28,497 bases of DNA from an uncultured Collinsella sp. (lineage in GTDB: Bacteria; Actinomycetota; Coriobacteriia; Coriobacteriales; Coriobacteriaceae): assembly GCA_959599915.1 (NCBI GenBank), contig CAUGJE010000022.1, positions 1 through 28,497 of the forward strand. Reading direction: 5' to 3'. A model generated the notes under the pieces. That model was given only the letters and a program-made list of their open reading frames with translations, made no database searches and had not been told where the DNA came from. Each line of letters begins with the position of its first letter. Within the stretch, counting starts at the first letter, position 1. This document shows positions 22,092 through 28,497 of this stretch, one piece after another. A program made the position numbers and the translations under genes.

Positions 22092-23297
22092 ATGTCACCA
22101 AACAGCGATTCCATCCTTTCCCAGGAGCTCTCGCGCCGCACTGCCCTTAAGGCCCTGTTCGGCGCCGCTTCTGCGGCAGTTCTTTTTGGCCTGCCCACTC
22201 GCGCCCATGCGGCGGAGGCTTCCAAAGAAACCACCGATAAATTGAATGCCGCCCAGGCCCAACTCGACGAGGTTCAGGCCCAGCTCGACAGCATCGCAAA
22301 TGAGTATGCGGCGCTGGCCAACAAGAATGCCCAGACCCTCAACGACATCGAGAATGTCCAGGGCAAGATTGACGACACGCAGGCCCAGATCGATGAAAAG
22401 AAGGCCGAGCTCAAGAAGAAGCGCAACGACCTTTCCGATCGCGTGGCCGCCAGCTACAAGTCCGGCGGTACGAACATCCTGTCGCTGCTGCTGGCCTCTG
22501 GCTCGTTTGAGGAACTCGTCGCCAACGCGCATTACGTTGAGAAGATCAACAAGAGCGACCGCGATGCCATCGAGGACATCCAGACGATTCAGGCCGAGCT
22601 CGACGCACAGAAGACCGAGCTCGAAGCACAAAAGGCCAACCTGGAGAAACTCAAGGACCAGCAGACGGCTCAGATGCAGGATATGCAGGCCAAGCAGCAA
22701 GAGGTCCAGACCGTGCTGAACGGTCTTTCCGACGACGTCAAGGAGCTCATGGCTCAGCGTGATTCCGAGATTCTCGCTGCCGCCCAGGCCGAGGAGGCCG
22801 CTAGGAAGGCCGCCGCTGCCGCGGCCGCCGCGAACAAGAACAATTCCTACTCGGGTGGTTCGAGCTCGGGCGGTGGATCGTATGCCGGCGGCACCCCGCA
22901 ACAGACGGGCGGTTCGGGCAAGCAGCAGGCCGTCGTCAATGCGTGCTACTCGACGCCTTCTCCCGGCCAGGGCTGGTGTGCTGCCTGGGTTACCAACGTC
23001 TTCCGCAATGCCGGCGTGGGCTATTTTGGCGGCAACGCGTGTGACATGTTCAACGCCTGGTGCTATAGCTCCGACCGCTCGGCGCTGCAGGTGGGCATGA
23101 TCGTGGCCGATTCCTCGCACAGCGGCACGGGTGCTCCGGGCCTTATCTACGGTCATGTGGGTATCTACGTTGGCGGCGGCATCGTTATGAGCAACGAGGG
23201 TGCCATTACGTCTAAGTCGCTTGATTCGTTTATTAGCTTCTATGGTACTGGCTCTGGCGTGCGTTGGGGCTGGCTTGGCGGTATTGCGCTGTCGTAA
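22092..23297 (+). CDS. Secreted PcsB-like coiled-coil CHAP peptidoglycan hydrolase
   Basis: The 401-residue protein starts at an ATG with ACGGAG 5 nt upstream. Residues 15-41 form a signal peptide with a twin-arginine-like start (SRRTALKALFG) and cleavage after AHA. Residues about 45-250 are a long coiled coil built of Asp/Glu/Gln/Lys heptads, then an Ala run and a Gly/Ser linker (about 250-280). The C-terminal cysteine peptidase domain is of CHAP/NlpC type: QGWCAAWV (Cys296) and YGHVGIYVGGG (His355). PcsB- and CwlO-like proteins of this plan cut peptide cross-links for cell separation, with the coiled coil controlling activity. The element at 23306 begins 9 nt after the stop codon. Export route (Tat or Sec) is uncertain. 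Confidence 0.88.
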   Translation: MSPNSDSILSQELSRRTALKALFGAASAAVLFGLPTRAHAAEASKETTDKLNAAQAQLDEVQAQLDSIANEYAALANKNAQTLNDIENVQGKIDDTQAQIDEKKAELKKKRNDLSDRVAASYKSGGTNILSLLLASGSFEELVANAHYVEKINKSDRDAIEDIQTIQAELDAQKTELEAQKANLEKLKDQQTAQMQDMQAKQQEVQTVLNGLSDDVKELMAQRDSEILAAAQAEEAARKAAAAAAAANKNNSYSGGSSSGGGSYAGGTPQQTGGSGKQQAVVNACYSTPSPGQGWCAAWVTNVFRNAGVGYFGGNACDMFNAWCYSSDRSALQVGMIVADSSHSGTGAPGLIYGHVGIYVGGGIVMSNEGAITSKSLDSFISFYGTGSGVRWGWLGGIALS

Positions 23298-23305
23298 AGC
23301 CGACT

Positions 23306-23441
23306 GGGCCGCGTGCCCGCCCGCAATATATTTGATTGTCTGCTCGGGCAGTCCTGCGCAAGACGAAGGCCACATTAAGTGGCCTTCTTTGCGTGCGGAA
23401 CTCGCGATCAATCAAATATATTGCGGGCGGGCACGCGGCCC
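23306..23441 (+). repeat. Nested palindromic element, copy D
   Basis: The 33-nt arms 23306-23338 and 23409-23441 are perfectly complementary. Their sequence (GGGCCGCGTGCCCGCCC then AT-rich) is unrelated to the arms of copies B and C. The 70-nt core (23339-23408) keeps the ATTAA-loop hairpin, here GAAGGCCAC/GTGGCCTTC, and the outer CGCAA/TTGCG stem. It lies directly after the stop codon of the CHAP gene. Confidence 0.9.
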
Positions 23442-23493
23442 TCTCGGGTTCGGGGCGCTACGCACCGGATTGGTTGTCTGAATAAAAGAAAGT

Positions 23494-23521
23494 GAAGGCC
23501 CCTTTCGGGGCCTTCTTTTTT
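23494..23521 (+). terminator. Terminator between the convergent CHAP and murB genes
   Basis: GAAGGCCCC-TTTC-GGGGCCTTC forms a perfect 9-bp stem followed by six T residues on the plus strand. On the minus strand it is followed by ACTTTCTTTT and may also end murB transcripts; its T-run overlaps the murB stop codon. Confidence 0.85.
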
Positions 23522-24482
23522 AGAGGAATTCGCCTACTCGGTGGACTTCGGGTTCGAGGTCCACGTCGAATTGGTCTTTGACGGTTGTTTGGATGTGGCG
23601 GATGAGTTCGTCGACATCGGCGGCGGTGGCGTGGTCGGCGTTGACGATGAAGCCGCAGTGCTTTTCGCTCACCTGCGCGCCGCCAATGGCGTGTCCTCGC
23701 AGGCCGGCGTCCATGATGAGCTTGCCGGCAAAGTGGCCCTCGGGGCGCTTGAAGGTGGAGCCGGCACTCGGCATGTCGAGTGGCTGCTTGTCCTCGCGGC
23801 GCTGGCGGTAGTCGTCCATGTCGGCCTTGATCATCGCGGCGTTGCCCGGGGCGAGATTGAAAGTGGCCGAAAGCACGATGAAACCGTCGTCGGCAATGCG
23901 GCTCTTGCGATAGCCCAGGTTGAGCTCATCGACATCGAACTCGATAATGCTGCCGCTACCGCGGGTGCCGTCGTCGAGCATGCGGGCGGGCTTGTAGACG
24001 CGCACGGACTCCAGCACATCGGCCATGCAGGCGCCGTATGCTCCGGCGTTCATGTAGCAGGCACCGCCGACCGATCCGGGAATGCCCGAGATGGGCTCCA
24101 TGCCGGTAAGGCCGGCCTCGGCTGCCGCGGCTGCGACATCGGAAAGCAAGGCGCCGGCTGCCGCCGTGACGTGCGTGCCGTCGACCGTAATGTCGGAGAG
24201 GCCCTCGCCCAGCGCTACGACGACGCCGCGGATGCCCTTGTCGCCGACGAGCAAGTCGGAGCCGTTGCCCACGATGGTGAGTGGTAGATTGCAGCGATAG
24301 CAGGTATCGAGCGTGGCGACGAGGCCTTGCTCAGTATCGGGCGTGACAAAGACGTCGGCCGGACCGCCGATCTTAAACGTGGTGTGCTCGCGCATGGGCT
24401 CGCTCATCAGCACGTTGTCCTCGCCGGCAACGCCAGCGAGCGCGCACAGCAGGTCCTCGTTAAAAAAATCGTTCTCGTGCAT
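23520..24482 (-). CDS. murB: UDP-N-acetylenolpyruvoylglucosamine reductase
   Basis: The 320-residue flavoprotein reduces UDP-GlcNAc-enolpyruvate to UDP-MurNAc in peptidoglycan precursor synthesis. The FAD-binding segment shows TFKIGGPADVFV, VGNGSDLLV and ISGIPGSVGGACYMNAGAYG. The proton-donor serine is in SAGSTFKRP (Ser242), and the C-terminal IGGAQVSEKHCGFIVN is well conserved. The ATG at 24482 has AAGGCGG 8 nt upstream, so the 33-residue upstream extension is not used. It is convergent with the CHAP gene and divergent from the lacI-type gene. Confidence 0.94.
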   Translation of the reverse strand: MHENDFFNEDLLCALAGVAGEDNVLMSEPMREHTTFKIGGPADVFVTPDTEQGLVATLDTCYRCNLPLTIVGNGSDLLVGDKGIRGVVVALGEGLSDITVDGTHVTAAAGALLSDVAAAAAEAGLTGMEPISGIPGSVGGACYMNAGAYGACMADVLESVRVYKPARMLDDGTRGSGSIIEFDVDELNLGYRKSRIADDGFIVLSATFNLAPGNAAMIKADMDDYRQRREDKQPLDMPSAGSTFKRPEGHFAGKLIMDAGLRGHAIGGAQVSEKHCGFIVNADHATAADVDELIRHIQTTVKDQFDVDLEPEVHRVGEFL

Positions 24483-24624
24483 ACGAATATCCGCCTTTTG
24501 GTGGTCGTTGTCATCAATCGATTGCAATATACCCCACCCGGACGGATTTGGTGCGCTGGCGGCGATAAAACAGCCGTCCACCGGATTGGTAAAGTGTTTA
24601 TCACCGAGGTAGAGGGGTAGTCGC

Positions 24625-24630
24625 TATACT
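24625..24630 (+). promoter_or_regulatory. Possible -10 box of the LacI-type gene
   Basis: TATACT lies 35 bp upstream of the start codon. No good -35 box is seen. TAAAGTGTTTA (24590-24600) upstream resembles the operators before xfp and could serve autoregulation. Confidence 0.35.
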
Positions 24631-24665
24631 TTCAAGAGATTGCGCGTAAACCCGGAAGGAGCGAG

Positions 24666-25694
24666 ATGGCCAACAAAGTCACCCTCAAGCAGATCGCCCA
24701 GGAGGTGGGGCTTTCCCCCTCGTCGGTCTCGCTTGTTCTCAATAATCGGCCCTGTCGCATCTCGGAAGAAAACCGCAAGCTCATCAAAGAGGTCGCGGCG
24801 CGCAACCACTATGTTCCCAACCAGATTGCGCGCAGCCTGGTCATGCGCGAGTCGCGCACGCTGGGCCTTATCGTCCCTAACATCGAGAGCCGCTTTTTTG
24901 CCTCGCTCGCCGGTAGCCTGGAAAAGCGCTGCCGCGAGGACGGCTATGCGCTCTTCATTACCAGCTCGGGCGGAAGCGCCGATGACGATCTGGAGCTGCT
25001 GCGCCAGCTGGTGACGCGCGGCGTTGATGGCGTCTTCCTGGTGGTGGGTGACGAGTTCTCCGATGATCGCGCCCTGCGCGAAGAAGTCAGCCACCTGCCC
25101 ATCCCGGCCGTAATGGTCGACCGTGCCATTGAGGGGCTCGAGTGCGACAAGGTGATGTTCGACCACGAGATGGGCGGCTATATGGCCACCCGCTATCTGA
25201 TCGAGCAAGGCCACCGCCGTATTGCCTGCCTGGTTAATGCCCGCCGTTCCAATACGGGTCGCAAGCGACTTGCCGGCTATGAGCGCGCGCTGCGCGAGGT
25301 TGGCCTGCCGATCGACGCGCGTTTGGAGTTTGAGAGCGAGTACTACATTCCGAGCGCATACGAGGCCTCGGAGGCAGTGCTCGCAACTGACGCCACTGCC
25401 GTGTTCGCAAGCTCAGATAACATTGCCCTCGGTTTGCTCAAGCGCTTACACGAGATGGGGAAGAGCATCCCGGGCGATATCTCGGTGGTGAGCTATGACA
25501 ACTCGGCAGCCGACGTTCTCTTTGAGCCGGCGCTGACCGCGATTGAGCAGGACCCTGGTGTCCTTGCGGAGCATGCTTTTGGCTGCATGTCCAAGCGTCT
25601 TGCCGGTAGGGGCGGCAGGCGTGCCGAAGAGGTCGTTCTGGAGCCGGAGCTTATCGTTAAGGACAGCGTGCTCGAGCTTACTAAACACAACTAA
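24666..25694 (+). CDS. LacI-family transcriptional regulator
   Basis: The 342-residue protein has an N-terminal LacI helix-turn-helix (VTLKQIAQEVGLSPSSVSLV, residues 5-24) with hinge helix (about 48-60), and a periplasmic-binding-protein-like effector domain (about 62-330) including GLIVPNIESRFFASL and AVFASSDNIALGLL. A GGAAGGAG site lies 5 nt before the ATG. The next gene on the same strand, xfp, has two LacI-type operators (TAAAACGTTTTT and TAAAACGTTTTA) in its promoter, so this protein is the natural candidate regulator. A CcpA-like global role is possible, but the protein does not look like a canonical CcpA to me. The effector is unknown. Confidence 0.9.
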   Translation: MANKVTLKQIAQEVGLSPSSVSLVLNNRPCRISEENRKLIKEVAARNHYVPNQIARSLVMRESRTLGLIVPNIESRFFASLAGSLEKRCREDGYALFITSSGGSADDDLELLRQLVTRGVDGVFLVVGDEFSDDRALREEVSHLPIPAVMVDRAIEGLECDKVMFDHEMGGYMATRYLIEQGHRRIACLVNARRSNTGRKRLAGYERALREVGLPIDARLEFESEYYIPSAYEASEAVLATDATAVFASSDNIALGLLKRLHEMGKSIPGDISVVSYDNSAADVLFEPALTAIEQDPGVLAEHAFGCMSKRLAGRGGRRAEEVVLEPELIVKDSVLELTKHN

Positions 25695-25796
25695 ACACGT
25701 TTACCAATTTGCAGAGACCGAATGTGGAGCACCTGTGACAATCAACGCCGCAGGTGAATGTCGCGTTTTGCTAATCGATGGGATTGATAAGGGTGA

Positions 25797-25840
25797 TAAA
25801 ACGTTTTTTCACCATGATAAAACGTTTTAGCAAATATACT
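25797..25840 (+). promoter_or_regulatory. Twin LacI-type operators and -10 box of xfp
   Basis: TAAAACGTTTTT (25797-25808) and the perfect palindrome TAAAACGTTTTA (25818-25829) are 21 bp apart, two helical turns. A TATACT -10 box follows at 25835-25840, so both sites cover the -35 region. The spacing suggests cooperative binding on one DNA face. A weaker half-site, GCGTTTTGCTA, lies upstream near 25763. Confidence 0.7.
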
Positions 25841-25898
25841 GGTCCCAACGAAAGGTTGCCGTATTGGAGGGTGACCGCACAGCGAAGGGACATAAACA

Positions 25899-28427
25899 AT
25901 GGCTAAAACACTGGGGACGCCGTGGCAAAAGCTGGGCCACGAGGTGCCGGCTTCCGAGCTCGAGGGCGTCGACCTGTATTGGCGCGCATCGAACTATCTG
26001 TCCGTCGGTCAGATCTACCTTCGCTCTAACCCGCTAATGCGCCCCGACTTTGTCGACGAGAAAACCGGTGAGGTGCGCGACTTCGGTCGTCCGGACGTTA
26101 AGCACCGCCTGGTTGGCCACTGGGGCACCACGCCCGGCATCAACTTCCTGTTCGGTCACGTCAATCGACTGATCGCCGACCACAACCAGAATGCTATCTT
26201 CTTGATGGGCCCTGGTCACGGTGGCCCCGCCGGTACTGCTCAGTCGCTGCTCGACGGCACCTACCGCGAGATTCGCCCCGACATCACCAATGACGAGGCA
26301 GGCCTGCAGAAGTTCTTCCGCCAGTTCTCTTATCCCGGCGGCATCCCGAGCCACTTTGCGCCCGAGACGCCCGGTTCCATCCACGAGGGCGGCGAGCTCG
26401 GCTACACGCTCAGCCACGCTTACGGTGCCGTCATGGACAATCCGAGCCTGCTGGCCGTGGCCGTGGTGGGCGACGGCGAGTCTGAGACTGGTCCGCTCGC
26501 GACCTCTTGGCAGTCCAACAAGCTCGTGAACCCGGCAACCGACGGTATCGTCCTGCCGATCCTGCACCTCAACGGCTACAAGATCGCCAACCCCACCATC
26601 CTCGCCCGCGTGTCCGACGAGGAGCTCACCAAGTTCTTCGAGGGCATGGGCTACAAGCCGCACTTCTTTGTCGCCGGCTTTGACGACGAGAGCCACGCAA
26701 GCATCCACGAGCGCTTTGCCGCCCTGTTTGAGCAGGTCTTTGACGAGATTTGCGACATCAAGGCTACTGCACAGGCCCAGGCCGCCGCAGGTGAGACCGT
26801 GGTCCGCCCGGCCTACCCCATGATCGTATTCCGTACGCCCAAGGGTTGGACCTGCCCCAAGCAGATCGACGGCAAGAAGACCGAGGACTCCTGGCGTGCT
26901 CATCAGGTGCCGCTGGCAAGCGCCAAGGACACCCACGAGCACTTCCGCGTGCTGCGCGAGTGGCTGCGCTCCTACAAGCCCGAGGAGCTCTTTACGCCCG
27001 AGGGCCAGGTGCGCCCCGAGGTAACGGCTTTTATGCCGACCGGCGAGCTGCGCATCGGCGCCAACCCCAATGCAAACGGCGGCAAGGTGCGCCGCGAGCT
27101 CGAGCTGCCCGATATTCACGCCCACGAGATTCCCGTCGCTGAGAAGGGCCATGGCTGGGGCTCCACCGAGGCCGCCCGCGTCTTTGGTGAGTACACTGCC
27201 GACGTTCTGGCCAAGAACATGGAGGATTTCCGCATCTTCGGTCCCGACGAGACCGCGTCCAACCGCCTACAGGCTGCCTACAAGGTGACCAAGAAGCAGT
27301 GGGATGCCGGCTTCTATGAGGACGATGCCAACGACGAGCTGCTCGCCGGCTCCGGTAAGGTTGTCGAGCAGCTGTCCGAGCACCAGTGCGAGGGCTTCCT
27401 CGAGGCCTACGTGCTCACCGGCCGCTCCGGTGTGTGGAACTCCTACGAGAGCTTTGTCCACGTGGTCGATTCCATGGTCAACCAGCACTGCAAGTGGCTC
27501 GAGGCCACCAAGCGCGAGATTCCGTGGCGCGCCCCCATCAGCGGCCTTAACATTTTGCTGTCGAGCCATGTCTGGCGCCAGGACCACAACGGCTTCTCGC
27601 ACCAGGACCCCGGCTTTATCGACTTGCTGCTCAACAAGGCCAACGATACGCATATCGTGAATGCGTACTATCCGGCTGACGCCAACATGGCGCTTGCCGT
27701 GGCCGAGCGCGTCTACCAGTCCACCGACTGCGTCAACGCCATTTTCTGCGGCAAGCACCCCGCCCCGACCTTCCAGACGGTTGACGAGGCCTGCGCCGAG
27801 CTCGCCGAGGGCGTCGCGGCTTGGGAGTGGGCATCGACCGCTGACTCGCTCGCCGAGGCCGACGTCGTGGTTGCCACGTGCGGTGACGTGCCGACGCTCG
27901 AGGCTCTGGCGGCAACCGATATGCTGCGCGAGCTGGGTATCAAGGTGTGGTTCGTCAATGTGGTCGATCTGCTCAAGATCCAGAACGTCTGCGAGAACGA
28001 CCAGGCTATTAGCGACGAGCGTTGGGCTGAGCTGTTCGGCTGTGGCGAGAAGCCCGTGCTCTTTGCATTCCACGCCTATGCCGGCACGATTCGCCGCCTG
28101 ATCTGGAACCGCCCCGGCCACGACGCCTTCCGCGTTCACGGCTACGAGGAGAAGGGCTCCACGACCACGCCGTTTGATATGCTGCGCCTGAACAACATGG
28201 ACCGCTGGGCCCTGGCTGCTGACGTGCTGCGCATGGTCGACGCCAATAAGTTTGCCGAGCAGATTGATGAGTGGGAGGCCTTCCGCACCGAGGCCTTTGA
28301 GTTCGCGTGTGACGAGGGCTTCGATCACCCAGCCTTTACCGACTGGGTCTGGCCCGACGCTGCGGCTGCAACTGCTGCCGACGGCACGCTCTCCGCAACG
28401 CAGATGACCGCGGGCGACAACGAGTAG
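25899..28427 (+). CDS. xfp: Xylulose-5-phosphate/fructose-6-phosphate phosphoketolase
   Basis: The 842-residue thiamine-diphosphate enzyme cleaves xylulose-5-P (and often fructose-6-P) with phosphate to acetyl-phosphate plus glyceraldehyde-3-P (or erythrose-4-P). Recognisable segments include RLVGHWGTTPGINFLFGHVN, MGPGHGGPAGTAQSLLDGTY, SYPGGIPSHFAPETPGSIHEG and the ThDP-binding VGDGESETGPLATSWQSNK. The C-terminal part has SSHVWRQDHNGFSHQDPGF, also family typical. Length is near the upper end of the usual 790-830 residues, with an Ala-rich tail. AAGGGA lies about 8 nt before the ATG. Its promoter carries two LacI-type operators, so expression is probably sugar controlled. Confidence 0.96.
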   Translation: MAKTLGTPWQKLGHEVPASELEGVDLYWRASNYLSVGQIYLRSNPLMRPDFVDEKTGEVRDFGRPDVKHRLVGHWGTTPGINFLFGHVNRLIADHNQNAIFLMGPGHGGPAGTAQSLLDGTYREIRPDITNDEAGLQKFFRQFSYPGGIPSHFAPETPGSIHEGGELGYTLSHAYGAVMDNPSLLAVAVVGDGESETGPLATSWQSNKLVNPATDGIVLPILHLNGYKIANPTILARVSDEELTKFFEGMGYKPHFFVAGFDDESHASIHERFAALFEQVFDEICDIKATAQAQAAAGETVVRPAYPMIVFRTPKGWTCPKQIDGKKTEDSWRAHQVPLASAKDTHEHFRVLREWLRSYKPEELFTPEGQVRPEVTAFMPTGELRIGANPNANGGKVRRELELPDIHAHEIPVAEKGHGWGSTEAARVFGEYTADVLAKNMEDFRIFGPDETASNRLQAAYKVTKKQWDAGFYEDDANDELLAGSGKVVEQLSEHQCEGFLEAYVLTGRSGVWNSYESFVHVVDSMVNQHCKWLEATKREIPWRAPISGLNILLSSHVWRQDHNGFSHQDPGFIDLLLNKANDTHIVNAYYPADANMALAVAERVYQSTDCVNAIFCGKHPAPTFQTVDEACAELAEGVAAWEWASTADSLAEADVVVATCGDVPTLEALAATDMLRELGIKVWFVNVVDLLKIQNVCENDQAISDERWAELFGCGEKPVLFAFHAYAGTIRRLIWNRPGHDAFRVHGYEEKGSTTTPFDMLRLNNMDRWALAADVLRMVDANKFAEQIDEWEAFRTEAFEFACDEGFDHPAFTDWVWPDAAAATAADGTLSATQMTAGDNE

Positions 28428-28497
28428 GTAGGCATCCGGGACTGTCTCGCGCTGGGGCCGCCTCCGGGCCGGTGCCCTTCCTCGGAGAAGTGGGCTT
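28428..28497. other. Unassigned window end
   Basis: Seventy bases after the xfp stop codon show GC-rich sequence without a complete terminator or gene. The region is too short to interpret. Confidence 0.6.

Overview
The window is a high-GC chromosomal segment that looks like Collinsella or a close relative (Coriobacteriia, Actinomycetota). This is an inference from gene content and sequence style: a phosphoketolase, a CstA carrier, maltodextrin and glycogen enzymes, strong G+C-ending codon use, and Tat-type 'SRR' signal peptides. No rRNA or other marker gene is present to prove it. There are 16 confident protein genes of ordinary size, one short leader peptide and one tRNA.

Layout. 1-757: no ordinary gene. 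Two nested palindromic repeats lie head to head, followed by a promoter with two palindromes and an attenuator-like leader (a 14-codon Ile/Val-rich peptide, alternative hairpins and an intrinsic terminator). 758-2647: cstA. 2831-5023: a large orphan protein with a winged-helix-like N-terminus, a long charged linker and a JetD/DUF2220-like Toprim C-terminus. 5024-5899: a repeat island with several unrelated palindrome families, ending at tRNA-Gln(UUG) (5900-5974, minus). 6013-8083, minus: a double peptidoglycan-binding-domain protein and a polyprenyl diphosphate synthase.

8199-21825 holds a carbohydrate block. It has a PTS EIICB fused to a HAD phosphatase (minus) and a divergent GntR/UTRA regulator. 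A four-gene sugar ABC transporter follows (Tat lipoprotein, two permeases, ATPase). Then, on the minus strand, come malQ-glgP and galE. Near-perfect copies of TTGTTTAAACAA lie upstream of the PTS gene, gntR, the ABC operon and malQ. I infer one GntR regulon for uptake and breakdown of maltose or maltodextrin: malQ and glgP would turn oligosaccharides into glucose and glucose-1-P.

22092-28427: a secreted PcsB-like coiled-coil/CHAP hydrolase, murB (minus), a LacI-family regulator and xfp. The xfp promoter carries two TAAAACGTTTTW operators 21 bp apart, probable targets of the neighbouring LacI protein. Phosphoketolase would feed sugar phosphates to acetyl-phosphate.

The most unusual features are not genes. 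First, a four-copy family of nested palindromes has a conserved, internally covarying core of about 69 nt, flanked by 32-42 bp inverted arms whose sequence largely differs at each locus. Second, cstA has a leader that resembles an ilv attenuator. The PTS-HAD fusion and the orphan Toprim protein are the most interesting proteins.
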